Origin: Bordetella genomosp. 13
GTDB taxonomy: Bacteria; Pseudomonadota; Gammaproteobacteria; Burkholderiales; Burkholderiaceae_B
Assembly (NCBI RefSeq): GCF_007679965.1
Contig: NZ_VEHL01000001.1
Span: forward strand, 558,001 to 622,000
Direction: 5' to 3'
DNA: 64,000 nucleotides
In this document: piece after piece, positions 1 through 7,330 of the stretch
Layout: each line of letters opens with the position of its first letter
Position numbering within the stretch: position 1 is the first letter of the stretch
The notes under the pieces: model-generated
What the model saw: the letters and a program-made list of their open reading frames with translations, nothing else
Told to the model about the DNA's origin: nothing
Databases searched by the model: none
Position numbers and translations under genes: made by a program

Positions 1-390
1 ACCGGCGCCGATGCGCCGCGCAACGTCGACGGCAACCACACCATGGACGCCAAGGGCAAGACGGTGCAGACGTGGGTGAACGAACTGGGCAGCAAGATCA
101 GCGGCCTGGAAAGCCAGAAGGCCGCCGCGGACGCCCGTGCGACCACGCTGCAGGCCAGCATCGAGAACGCGGACAAGAGCATCGCCGACAACACGGCCAA
201 GGCGAAGGACCTGCGCACCTCTGTGGACGACCTCAAGCGCCAGGTCGACGGCGTCAGCAATTCCCAGCAGATGGAAATGCTGCGCCTGCAGAGCCTGACC
301 AACAAGAACAACGAGGCCTTCGAAGTGATGACGAACTTCATCAAGAAGATGCAGGACAGCCGTTCCAGCATCATCGGCAACATGCGCTGA
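1..390 (+). CDS. Bsp22-like T3SS tip-filament protein, copy 1 (5' end cut by window)
   Basis: The reading frame is open from base 1, so the gene begins outside the window. The visible 129 residues match the C-terminal part of the two genes that follow. The last 43 residues, from NSQQMEMLRL to SRSSIIGNMR, are nearly identical in all three. Bsp22 polymerises into a filament on the tip of the Bordetella T3SS needle, and the amphipathic C-terminal helix is the expected polymerisation element. This copy is the most diverged: ME for MD, TNKNNEAFEV for SNKRNEAFDV, and a different, coiled-coil-rich middle. The family call rests on the C-terminus and on the position upstream of the translocators. Confidence 0.75.
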   Translation, partial: TGADAPRNVDGNHTMDAKGKTVQTWVNELGSKISGLESQKAAADARATTLQASIENADKSIADNTAKAKDLRTSVDDLKRQVDGVSNSQQMEMLRLQSLTNKNNEAFEVMTNFIKKMQDSRSSIIGNMR

Positions 391-425
391 GGCGCCCGCC
401 GCCACAGGGAACTCGGCGCGTGCCG

Positions 426-442
426 CCGTTACTCACCAGACA
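426..442 (+). repeat. Leader direct repeat, first copy (second at 1160-1176)
   Basis: The 17-base CCGTTACTCACCAGACA precedes Bsp22-like copy 2. It recurs with one mismatch (C to T) at 1160-1176, before copy 3. The repeat shows that the gene duplication included the upstream spacer. A small GGGCCG-GTA-CGGCCC hairpin (448-462) follows the first copy. Confidence 0.7.
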
Positions 443-487
443 CTCCGGGGCCGGTACGGCCCTTCAAGACCAGAGAGCGAGATCACC

Positions 488-1111
488 ATGAGCACTTCCG
501 GCGTCGGCAACAACATGATGGTTTCCAACATCGACATCTCGTCGATGGACCTCGAGACGGCCCTGATGGCCGTGCAGGGCGAGCGCACGCGCCTGCTGGA
601 CGCCCAACTGGCCGACCAGATCAAGGCGGTGCAGGGCCGCAACGACCAGATCGCCAAGCTGAACAACGTGCTGAGCGGCCTGACGCAGGCCGCCGGCCTG
701 TTCCCGGGCGACGCCAAGGCCACCGACAACCTGGACAGCACCGGCGACAAGGCCTGGCGCAAGGACCAGAGCTGGCCCCTGGAGCGCCAGGTCAACACCT
801 CGCTGATCGAAGCCGGCATCACCTCGCCCGGCCTGCAGACGGTGGGCCCGGCCCTGACCAACAGCGTCGACGAGAACGGCAATGCCGTCATGCTGGACGG
901 TGGGCTGCGCGGCTTCACCACCAAGGGCGACCTGGACGCCATGATCACCAAGGTCAAGGGCATGATCGACGCGGAAAGCAACTCCCAGCAGATGGACATG
1001 CTGCGCCTGCAGAGCCTGTCGAACAAGCGCAACGAGGCCTTCGACGTGATGACCAACTTCGTCAAGAAGATGCAGGACAGCCGCTCCAGCATCATCGGCA
1101 ACATGCGCTGA
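488..1111 (+). CDS. bsp22: Bsp22-like T3SS tip-filament protein, copy 2
   Basis: The product has 207 residues. The start MSTSGVGNNMMVSN follows a purine-rich GAGAGCGAGATCACC stretch. The N-terminal 70 residues and C-terminal 45 residues are almost identical to copy 3, while the middle (about 75-150) differs strongly. Bsp22 forms the flexible filament connecting the needle tip to the BopB/BopD pore and is surface exposed. Conserved ends with a variable centre fit a filament subunit whose helices polymerise and whose central region faces outward. The gene lies between the first and third copies and is presumably co-transcribed with the translocator genes. Confidence 0.8.
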   Translation: MSTSGVGNNMMVSNIDISSMDLETALMAVQGERTRLLDAQLADQIKAVQGRNDQIAKLNNVLSGLTQAAGLFPGDAKATDNLDSTGDKAWRKDQSWPLERQVNTSLIEAGITSPGLQTVGPALTNSVDENGNAVMLDGGLRGFTTKGDLDAMITKVKGMIDAESNSQQMDMLRLQSLSNKRNEAFDVMTNFVKKMQDSRSSIIGNMR

Positions 1112-1179
1112 GGGCGCGGGCAAAAACAGCGCAGCGCGCAGGGAACCCGAACCGCGCGGCCGTTACTTACCAGACAGTT

Positions 1180-1221
1180 GCGGGGCGCCGGCCCCATGAA
1201 GGGAAAAGCCGGCGGCCCCGC
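1180..1221 (+). other. Strong hairpin between Bsp22-like copies 2 and 3
   Basis: GCGGGGCGCCGGC (1180-1192) pairs with GCCGGCGGCCCCGC (1208-1221), with one bulged G, around a 15-base loop. No T-run follows, so a classical terminator is unlikely. It could stabilise or process the mRNA, or partly attenuate transcription between filament genes. Confidence 0.45.
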
Positions 1222-1278
1222 AGTCATGACCGAACCGCGCCTCGTGCGCGATCCAGACCTCAATAAGCGAGATCCACC

Positions 1279-1902
1279 ATGAGCACTTCCGGCGTCAGCG
1301 GCAACATGCTGGTTTCCAACATCGATATCTCCAGCATGGATATCGAGACGGCCCTGATGGCCGTGCAGGGCGAGCGCACCCGCCTGCTGGATGCCCAGCT
1401 GGCCGACCAGATCAAGTCGGTGCAGAGCCGCAACGACCAGATCGCCAAGCTGAACAACGTGCTGAGCACGCTGACCAAGGCCCAGTCGCAGTTCAACTCC
1501 GACGCCAAGGCCGGCGACACCATCGGCGGCTGGAACGCCGAGAAAATCAACAGCATCGAGCTGCCGCTGAACGACGCCGTCCAGGAAGCCGGCCTGTCCG
1601 ACCTGGGCTTCACCAGCCGCACCGGCCAGCGCACCCCCGACACGGGCGAGACGAAGGACGGCAACGAAGGCAAGCTGATCACCGGCACCAGCGTGTTCGC
1701 GGGCGGCACTACCAAGGGCGAGATCGACGCCGCCATCACCAAGATCAAGGGGATGATCGACGCGGAAAGCAATTCGCAGCAGATGGACATGCTGCGCCTG
1801 CAAAGCCTGTCGAACAAGCGCAACGAGGCGTTCGACGTCATGACCAACTTCGTCAAGAAGATGCAGGACAGCCGCTCCAGCATCATCGGCAACATGCGCT
1901 GA
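1279..1902 (+). CDS. bsp22: Bsp22-like T3SS tip-filament protein, copy 3
   Basis: The product has 207 residues and begins MSTSGVSGNMLVSNIDISSM. Its first 70 and last 45 residues match copy 2, and residues of about 75-150 are unrelated or strongly diverged. It is placed directly before the chaperone and translocator genes, the usual position of bsp22 in Bordetella, so this may be the ancestral copy; that is inference. The spacer before it contains the 1160-1176 repeat and the 1180-1221 hairpin. All three copies end in the same IIGNMR peptide. Confidence 0.8.
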   Translation: MSTSGVSGNMLVSNIDISSMDIETALMAVQGERTRLLDAQLADQIKSVQSRNDQIAKLNNVLSTLTKAQSQFNSDAKAGDTIGGWNAEKINSIELPLNDAVQEAGLSDLGFTSRTGQRTPDTGETKDGNEGKLITGTSVFAGGTTKGEIDAAITKIKGMIDAESNSQQMDMLRLQSLSNKRNEAFDVMTNFVKKMQDSRSSIIGNMR

Positions 1903-1958
1903 GCCGGCCCCACGGCTCGATTCGGTTTTCAGATCACTCATCGATATCCAGGAACATC

Positions 1959-2255
1959 ATGTCGCAGAAGACCCCCGAACAGATCATCCGCGAAGCCGAG
2001 GCTCTGGTGGCCGAGGCGCAACGCAGCCTCGATGCCAGCAACGAATTCTTCCTCTCGCAGGGCCTCGACCCCGAGAAGGCCCGCGCCGTGCTGGCCGGCC
2101 AGCTCGGCCCGAAGGAAGCCGCCGAGGCCGAAGCCCAGTTCCGCAAGGACCTGGAGGACATCGACCGCGAAGTGGGCGAGGAACTGGCGCGCGCCAGCTT
2201 CGCCAACGCCGCGCGCAGCGGCGGCGGCGCCCGCCGTCCGCGCCCGATGGTTTGA
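1959..2255 (+). CDS. Small helical T3SS-associated protein, function unknown
   Basis: The product has 98 residues, is charged and is alanine/glutamate rich: predicted helices span about 5-75 and a basic Gly/Arg tail ends it (GGGARRPRPMV). It lies between the filament genes and the BcrH2-like chaperone. Size, acidity and position fit a chaperone or co-chaperone for a filament or translocator protein, but no family could be recognised. It does not look like a needle subunit. Its stop codon overlaps the ATG of a 15-codon mini-ORF that leads exactly into the next gene. Confidence 0.6.
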   Translation: MSQKTPEQIIREAEALVAEAQRSLDASNEFFLSQGLDPEKARAVLAGQLGPKEAAEAEAQFRKDLEDIDREVGEELARASFANAARSGGGARRPRPMV

Positions 2256-2302
2256 TGCGTCCCTCCGCCCCGCAAACGACTTCGACAAGGCGTAGAACAT
2301 GA
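2255..2302 (+). other. Bridging mini-ORF (15 aa) between the small gene and bcrH2
   Basis: ATG 2255-2257 shares a base with the upstream TGA (2253-2255). The frame reads 15 codons to TGA 2300-2302, which overlaps the ATG of the chaperone gene at 2299. The predicted peptide is MRPSAPQTTSTRRRT. It probably serves as a translational relay rather than a functional peptide. Five other junctions in the window have the same geometry. Confidence 0.45.
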
Positions 2303-2799
2303 GCACGAACCCGGATACCGGCGCGGACCTGACCCCGCAGGACGCGGCCAGGATGGTCGACGAACTGGCCGCCCTGTGGCGCAGCGGCGGTACCTTGGGC
2401 CAGGCCATGGACATCACCGAGGACGAATGCGAGGCCCTGTACGCATACGGCCACGCCCTGTACCAGCAGGGCAAGTACTCCGATGCCATGAAGGCGTTCG
2501 CCCAGGTCACGGCCTACAACCACATGGACGCGCGCTACCAGATGGCGTTCGGCGGGGCGGCCCAGATGCTGGGCCGCTACGAGGACGCGCTGCGGCAGTA
2601 CATGATCGTGGCGATGATGCGCCTGGACGACCCTGCGCCGGCCTACCACAGCGCCGAATGCCTGCTGGCGCTGGGGCGCCTTCCCGAAGCCGCCGAGTCG
2701 CTGGCCATGGCCGTCGAGCTTGCGCAGGGCGAGGCGCATTCCGCCACCCGGGCGCGCGCCGCGGCGATGCTGCAGGCCGTCCGGGCCCGGATGCAATAA
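2299..2799 (+). CDS. bcrH2: T3SS translocator chaperone, TPR class II (BcrH2-like)
   Basis: The product has 166 residues and belongs to the SycD/LcrH/IpgC class of TPR chaperones. Three tetratricopeptide repeats cover about residues 45-150, with hallmark stretches such as CEALYAYGHALYQQGKYSDAMKAF and DPAPAYHSAECLLALGRLPEAAESL. These cytoplasmic chaperones hold hydrophobic translocators before secretion. The gene stands immediately before bopD, so BopD is the probable partner. The start at 2299 is the one reached by the bridging mini-ORF and matches the family length. Confidence 0.85.
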   Translation: MSTNPDTGADLTPQDAARMVDELAALWRSGGTLGQAMDITEDECEALYAYGHALYQQGKYSDAMKAFAQVTAYNHMDARYQMAFGGAAQMLGRYEDALRQYMIVAMMRLDDPAPAYHSAECLLALGRLPEAAESLAMAVELAQGEAHSATRARAAAMLQAVRARMQ

Positions 2800-2816
2800 G
2801 CACGAGAACCCAGAGG

Positions 2817-2849
2817 GGCCGGCGATCGCGGCGATGCCGCGGGCCGGCC
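2817..2849 (+). other. Nested hairpin in the bcrH2-bopD spacer
   Basis: Outer arms GGCCGGC (2817-2823) and GCCGGCC (2843-2849) enclose a second stem, CGCGGC-GAT-GCCGCG (2827-2841). No T-run follows. It may protect or process the mRNA upstream of bopD. Confidence 0.35.
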
Positions 2850-2868
2850 GACAGGACAAGGAGCCGAC

Positions 2869-3810
2869 ATGAACATCACTTTCAATCCGAACGCGGGCGG
2901 CGTGGCCGGCCTGGGCCCGACGACCGACGTCGATCAGCCCCAGTCGACCGCCAAGGCCGGCGCGGCCTACCTGATGCTCGACGCCAGCATGCAGCGCGGC
3001 GGCGATACGCGCGACGCGCTGGGTGCGCGCGGCGTGAAGTCGCCGACGTCCGACTACCAGGCCGGCGGCAGCGACGCCTCGCAGGCGCTGTCCAAGCTGG
3101 ACGTGGAAGCGCTGGGCACCGACATCTACGCGGTGATGGCCTTGTTCCAGAAGTGCGCGCAGGAGCAGCGCGACGCCGCCCGCCAGGTGCGCGACGCCGA
3201 CCTGTCCGCCCAGGTGGCCACGCTCAAGAGCGCGGCTCAGGAAATCCGCAACGCCGCGCAGGACCGCATGGTCGGCGCCATCGTGCAGGGCGCCTTCCAG
3301 ATCGCCGCGGGCGCGATGCAGATGGGGGCGGGCATCGCCTCGGGCATCCAGGGCGCCAAGGCCGCCGGGCTGCAGCAGCAGGCCGCCAAGAGCTCGGAAG
3401 CCGCCGCGGCCACCACGAAGGAAGCCGCGGCCGCGGGCCTGACCCGGGCCGAGCGCCGCGACCTGATGGCCGATGCGGGCGTCTCGTCGGCCAACGCCAA
3501 GACGCTGGAAGGCCAGGCCAGCACCCACACCAACCGCTCGCAGGTGCTCAACAGCACCGGCGCGGCGTCCGGCCAGGTGCTGGGCGGCATCGGCACCATC
3601 GTCAACGCCACGCAGGAACGCAAGGCCGCCGAGCATGACGCCAAGCGCGCCGAGCTGGAGGCGCAGGCCAAGGTGCAGGAAGACAGCTCGCAGAAGGCCA
3701 ACGAGCTGATGCAGCAGATGATGGACGTCATCCGCGACGTGCGCGACAAGCTGAGTTCGATCGACCAGTCGCGCATGGAGACCAACCGCGGCATCGCCCG
3801 CAACATCTGA
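2869..3810 (+). CDS. bopD: T3SS translocator BopD (YopD/SipC-type)
   Basis: The product has 313 residues. One hydrophobic segment lies at about 134-165 (MVGAIVQGAFQIAAGAM), followed by an Ala-rich helical region. A C-terminal coiled coil (about 255-310) ends in the MEXNRGIARNI type tail seen in SipC/YopD/IpaC relatives. With BopB it forms the pore in the host membrane through which effectors pass. It sits between two class II chaperone genes, with bopB directly after it (20-base gap). AAGGAG stands upstream of the start. Confidence 0.85.
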   Translation: MNITFNPNAGGVAGLGPTTDVDQPQSTAKAGAAYLMLDASMQRGGDTRDALGARGVKSPTSDYQAGGSDASQALSKLDVEALGTDIYAVMALFQKCAQEQRDAARQVRDADLSAQVATLKSAAQEIRNAAQDRMVGAIVQGAFQIAAGAMQMGAGIASGIQGAKAAGLQQQAAKSSEAAAATTKEAAAAGLTRAERRDLMADAGVSSANAKTLEGQASTHTNRSQVLNSTGAASGQVLGGIGTIVNATQERKAAEHDAKRAELEAQAKVQEDSSQKANELMQQMMDVIRDVRDKLSSIDQSRMETNRGIARNI

Positions 3811-3830
3811 CGCCGGATCGAGGAATCGCC

Positions 3831-5045
3831 ATGAGCTCCATCCAACCGAATTTCGGCGGCGTCCTGCCGCCGCTGCCGGGCGGCGTGCAGGCCGATGCGC
3901 CGCCGCAGGCCGCCCGCGCCGACGGCCTGAAGCTGCTGGCCGAGCTGCAGACCATGGTCGCCCAGCTCGAGGGCGGCAAGGCGCCCGCCAGCGGCGAGCG
4001 CCTGACCGACGAGCGCGGCGCGCCGGCCCTGGCCGCGCCCGCCACCACCTTCAACGCGGCCGACATGGTCGACCTGCTGCGCAGCCTGAAGGGCAAGAGC
4101 CAGGACGCCCAGCTTGCCGCCGCCCAGAAAGGCCTGGAAAGCGCCCGCGTCAAGGCCGAGAAGAACACCGAGGCCCAGCTCGACAAGATCAAGGACTGGA
4201 TCGACAAGTGCAAGGAGGCCGACAGCAAGGGCCTGCTGGGCAAGATCTTCGGCTGGATCGGCAAGATCGCTGCCGTCATCGCCTCCATCGCGGCGGTGGC
4301 CATCGCCGCGGTGGCCACGGTGGCCTCGGGCGGCGCGGCCGCGCCGCTGCTGGCCATGGCCGTGATCGGCGCGGTGGGCGCCACCATCTCGCTGGCCGAC
4401 CAGATCTCGCAGGAATGCGGCGGCCCCGAGATCAGCATCGGCAACCTGGTGCAGACCATGGTCGGCAAGTTCCTGGAAGCGTGCGGCGTGCCGCCCGAGA
4501 CCGCCGAGCGCATCGGCCGCGTCATGGGCGGCGTGCTGGCCATTGCCGTGCCGGTAATGCTGCTGGTCGAGCCGCAGCTGCTGGGCGGCATGGCGCAGAA
4601 CATCGCGCTGCTGTCGGGCGCCGACGAGCAGACCGCCGGCTACATCGGCATGGCGGTCGGCATCGCCGCGGCGGTCACCGCGGGCATCGCCATGGCGGTG
4701 GTCAGCGGCGGCAGCAGCGCCGGCACGGCGGCCACCAAGATCGCCAGTTCGCTGGTGGGCGCGGGCGCCCAGATCGTGCAGGGCGCCACCTCGGTGGCCA
4801 CCGGCGGCCTGAAGATCTCCGAAGCCATCGACAAGCGCGACGCCGAGAACATCATCGCCGACAAGAAGGAACTGGAAGCGGCCATGGTGAAGCTTCAGAA
4901 GCAGATGGAAGAAGGGCGCGAAGAGCTGAAGAAGGTCATCCAGCAGATCGAGGAAGGCATGCAGGCCGTGACCAAGATGATCGCCGGCGCCGCCGACAGC
5001 ATGGCCCAGGTCACGTCCAACATAGGCAAGCGCGCGGCGGTCTGA
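3831..5045 (+). CDS. bopB: T3SS translocator BopB (YopB/SipB-type)
   Basis: The product has 404 residues. A coiled coil (about 85-130) is followed by strongly hydrophobic segments at about 145-190 and 270-290, separated by a stretch with ECGGPEISIGNLVQTM. Another amphipathic helix region at about 335-390 (KKELEAAMVKLQKQMEEG) follows. This is the layout of the large pore-forming translocator of the SipB/YopB/IpaB family. The BcrH1-like chaperone follows 23 bases downstream and is the likely cytoplasmic partner. Confidence 0.88.
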   Translation: MSSIQPNFGGVLPPLPGGVQADAPPQAARADGLKLLAELQTMVAQLEGGKAPASGERLTDERGAPALAAPATTFNAADMVDLLRSLKGKSQDAQLAAAQKGLESARVKAEKNTEAQLDKIKDWIDKCKEADSKGLLGKIFGWIGKIAAVIASIAAVAIAAVATVASGGAAAPLLAMAVIGAVGATISLADQISQECGGPEISIGNLVQTMVGKFLEACGVPPETAERIGRVMGGVLAIAVPVMLLVEPQLLGGMAQNIALLSGADEQTAGYIGMAVGIAAAVTAGIAMAVVSGGSSAGTAATKIASSLVGAGAQIVQGATSVATGGLKISEAIDKRDAENIIADKKELEAAMVKLQKQMEEGREELKKVIQQIEEGMQAVTKMIAGAADSMAQVTSNIGKRAAV

Positions 5046-5068
5046 CGCCGGCGCCACAGGAGATACGC

Positions 5069-5545
5069 ATGTCCCAGACCGCTACTGCCCCGCGCAGCGA
5101 ATTCGGCGAGAAACTCTACCAGGGCCTGCAGGCCCTGCCGTCCAGCAAGCGCTTCACCGCCGAGCAGCTCGAAGTGATCTATGCGCTGGCCTATGCGCAG
5201 GTCACGCAGGGCAAGTATGCCGAGGCCCTGCCGGTGTTCTCGATCCTGTCCACCTACGGCCCCACGCGCAAGCACTACATGATGGGCCTGGCGCTGTGCC
5301 TGCAGATGTGCGCCCGCTATGAAGAGGCGGTGCGCATCTATTCGGCGGTGGGCACGCTGTTCCCCGAGGGGCCGGAGGCGTCGCTGGGCGTGGCCGAGTG
5401 CCTGCTGGCGCTGGGCCTGGCCGACGAAGCCGCCGAAGAGGCGTCCCTGGCGCTGCGCTACATCGACGAATCCGGCGCGTATCCCGAGGCCCGCGCGCGC
5501 GCCCAGGCCCTGCTGGACCTCGCCCACCGGGAGGCCGTCGCCTGA
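5069..5545 (+). CDS. bcrH1: T3SS translocator chaperone, TPR class II (BcrH1-like)
   Basis: The product has 158 residues beginning MSQTATAPRSEF. The start has a CAGGAGATACGC ribosome-binding region. TPR units cover about 35-140 (LAYAQVTQGKYAEALPVFSI, GLALCLQMCARYEEAVRIYS). It is a paralogue of the 2299-2799 chaperone and of the SycD/LcrH family. Position after bopB makes BopB the likely client. The stop TGA overlaps an ATG that opens a 7-codon reading frame not ending at the next gene, unlike the exact relays elsewhere. Confidence 0.85.
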   Translation: MSQTATAPRSEFGEKLYQGLQALPSSKRFTAEQLEVIYALAYAQVTQGKYAEALPVFSILSTYGPTRKHYMMGLALCLQMCARYEEAVRIYSAVGTLFPEGPEASLGVAECLLALGLADEAAEEASLALRYIDESGAYPEARARAQALLDLAHREAVA

Positions 5546-5557
5546 TGACGGTATGCC

Positions 5558-5986
5558 ATGACCGGTAAGCTTTTCGGGACCTGGCCCCGGGCTGAAACGG
5601 CCGTCTCTTCGGAGACGGCTTTTGTGCTTGATGCGGACGAGGCGCGCCTGCTGACCGAGGTGGGCATGCTGGCCGCCCGCGCGGGCGACGTGGCGCGTGC
5701 CGACGCGATCTTCGAGGCATTGCGCCTGGTGCGGCCCGGCCGCGCCTATCCGTACATCGGGCTGGCGCTGGCGCGCATCGCGGCCGGCCGCGCGGCGGAG
5801 GCGGCGCGGCTGCTGGAACAGGCCGGATCGATCGACGCCGCCGAGCGCAGCCAGGTCCAGGCCTGGCTGGGACTGGCCCTGCGGCAGGCCGGCCGTGCGG
5901 CCGACAGCCGCAGGGTCCTGCAGGAAGCCGCTACCGGCCAGGACGAGGGCGCGGCGCTTGCCCGCAGCCTGCTGGGACAGGACTAG
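5558..5986 (+). CDS. TPR-like T3SS protein upstream of bscI (Bcr4 position)
   Basis: The product has 142 residues from ATG 5558, with TPR-like helices at about 30-135 (EVGMLAARAGDVARADAIFEALRLVRP, AWLGLALRQAGRAADSRRVL). In Bordetella the protein before bscI is Bcr4, a chaperone of the inner rod BscI; position and size fit, but sequence identity cannot be confirmed here. The start is doubtful. A perfect UUCG hairpin with a T-run lies at 5600-5623. An in-frame GTG at 5624 has GGAG 9 bases upstream and would give 120 residues starting VLDADEARLL, which leaves the hairpin outside the gene. Confidence 0.65.
   Translation: MTGKLFGTWPRAETAVSSETAFVLDADEARLLTEVGMLAARAGDVARADAIFEALRLVRPGRAYPYIGLALARIAAGRAAEAARLLEQAGSIDAAERSQVQAWLGLALRQAGRAADSRRVLQEAATGQDEGAALARSLLGQD
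5600..5623 (+). terminator. UUCG hairpin plus T-run at the translocator/apparatus boundary
   Basis: GCCGTCTC (5600-5607), loop TTCG (5608-5611), GAGACGGC (5612-5619), then TTTT (5620-5623). This is a perfect 8-bp stem with an extra-stable tetraloop, typical of a Rho-independent terminator. It falls inside the longest reading of the next gene. It also overlaps the GGAG at 5611-5614 that would serve the alternative GTG start at 5624. It could lower expression of the apparatus genes relative to the translocators. Confidence 0.6.
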
Positions 5987-6047
5987 TGTCGACAGGCCCT
6001 GGAATGCCCGCCGCCCTCGCCATCACTGTGAAGGAATAGAGAAAATC

Positions 6048-6470
6048 ATGGAAATCGCCGCGCTAACCGCCGCCCTGTCGGCGCCGCTGACCACGGCCAC
6101 GCCCACGGTGGCGCCATCTTCGGCCGCCACCGAACGGTTCAATGCGCTGATGAGCGCGCCCGACGTGGCCGCCGAACCCACTGCGGTGCAGGCCGCCCTG
6201 CAGGCGGCGTTCGCGCCGGACAGCGTGGCGCCCAGCCTGCCCACGCTGGGCGGGCAGATCCTGTCCAGCCTGCAGGGCACGTCGGCCGAGTTCTCGCAGC
6301 GCTGGCAGGGCATCGCCGCTGGCCTGGACCAGATGGCCGCGAAGCCCAACATCGGCGACATGCTGCGCGTGCAGGCCGAGATGCTGCAAGTCTCCGTGCA
6401 GTATGAACTGGTGGGCAAGGCGGTGTCGCGCACCACGCAGAATATCGATACGCTGGTCAGGATGTCCTAA
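6048..6470 (+). CDS. bscI: T3SS inner rod protein BscI
   Basis: The product has 140 residues; GAAGGAATAGAG precedes the ATG. The N-terminal half is low-complexity and Ala/Pro/Thr-rich. The C-terminal half (about 85-138, with MLRVQAEMLQVSVQYELVGKA and VSRTTQNIDTLVRMS) is the conserved YscI/PrgJ/HrpB2 inner-rod region. The rod links the export gate to the needle inside the basal body and takes part in substrate switching. The stop TAA overlaps the ATG of bscJ (TAATG), so the two are translationally coupled. Confidence 0.85.
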   Translation: MEIAALTAALSAPLTTATPTVAPSSAATERFNALMSAPDVAAEPTAVQAALQAAFAPDSVAPSLPTLGGQILSSLQGTSAEFSQRWQGIAAGLDQMAAKPNIGDMLRVQAEMLQVSVQYELVGKAVSRTTQNIDTLVRMS

Positions 6471-7330
6471 TGCATTCGCTGTCGCTTTCCCGTTCCTTCG
6501 GCATGGCATTGCCGTCCTGGCGCGCGCTGCGCCTGGCGCTGGCAGGCCTGGTGATCGTGCTGCTGGCGGCCTGCGGGTCGCGCGTCACGCTGTTCTCGGC
6601 GTCCACCGAGGGCGAGGCCAACGAACTGCTGTCGGCGCTGCTGGATTCGGGCATCCGCGCCGAGAAGACCGCCACCAAAGAGGGCGTGTCGATCTCGGTG
6701 GACGGCTCGGAGGTCGCCCGCGCGCTGGACATCCTGCGCGCCCGCGGCCTGCCGCGCGAGCGCTTCGACGGCATGGGCCAGATCTTCCGCAAGGAAGGCC
6801 TGGTGTCTTCGCCGCTGGAAGAGCGCGCCCGCTACATCTACGCGCTGTCGCAGGAGCTCACCAACACGCTGTCGCAGATGGACGGCGTGCTGGCCGCGCG
6901 CGTGCACGTCGTGCTGCCCGAGCGCGGCGGGGTCGGCGAGACCACCACGCCTTCCACCGCGGCCGTGTTCATCAAGCACCAGGCCGGCTACAACCTGGAC
7001 GCCCTGCAGCCGCAGATCCGCAAGCTGGTCACGCACGCCATTCCGGGCCTGACCGAAGACCGCGTGTCGATCGCATTGGTGTCCGCGCAACCGTCCACGC
7101 AAGCCGCGCAGAACGGCCCGGCGCTGGCCAGCGTGCTGGGCATGCAGGTCGACAGCGGCTCGGCCACCGGCCTGGCGGTGCTGCTGGGCGTGCTGATCCT
7201 GCTGGTGGTGCTGCTGGCCGGCGCCCTGGGCTGGGTGCTGTGGCGCGTCGGTTCGCCGTTCGCGATCCGCACCGGCGCCGGCCGCACGGACCGTCGCGAG
7301 CCCGGCGGATCGCAAGGCCAGTCGGCATGA
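6470..7330 (+). CDS. bscJ: T3SS inner membrane ring lipoprotein BscJ
   Basis: The product has 286 residues of the YscJ/PrgK/FliF family. A lipoprotein signal ends in LLAAC with Cys35 as lipidation site. Two ring-building motifs follow (about 36-90 and 110-200; VHVVLPERGG and SVAIVSAQPS-like stretches). A C-terminal membrane helix lies at about 228-255 (GLAVLLGVLILLVVLLAGALG). The protein forms the inner-membrane ring of the basal body. Its stop overlaps the ATG of bscK. Confidence 0.92.
   Translation: MHSLSLSRSFGMALPSWRALRLALAGLVIVLLAACGSRVTLFSASTEGEANELLSALLDSGIRAEKTATKEGVSISVDGSEVARALDILRARGLPRERFDGMGQIFRKEGLVSSPLEERARYIYALSQELTNTLSQMDGVLAARVHVVLPERGGVGETTTPSTAAVFIKHQAGYNLDALQPQIRKLVTHAIPGLTEDRVSIALVSAQPSTQAAQNGPALASVLGMQVDSGSATGLAVLLGVLILLVVLLAGALGWVLWRVGSPFAIRTGAGRTDRREPGGSQGQSA

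Noticed and set aside
1959..2255. Needle subunit BscF
   Set aside because: The 98-residue protein lacks the short two-helix needle pattern and has a basic Gly/Arg tail. The needle gene is presumably to the left of the window, together with the start of the operon.
1984..3636. 550-codon minus-strand frame opposite the chaperone and bopD genes
   Set aside because: It lies opposite recognised T3SS genes, with no family features and no plausible start.
5545..5568. A seventh bridging mini-ORF after bcrH1
   Set aside because: The frame opened at ATG 5545 ends at TAA 5568, past the next ATG, so it does not meet the exact geometry of the other six.
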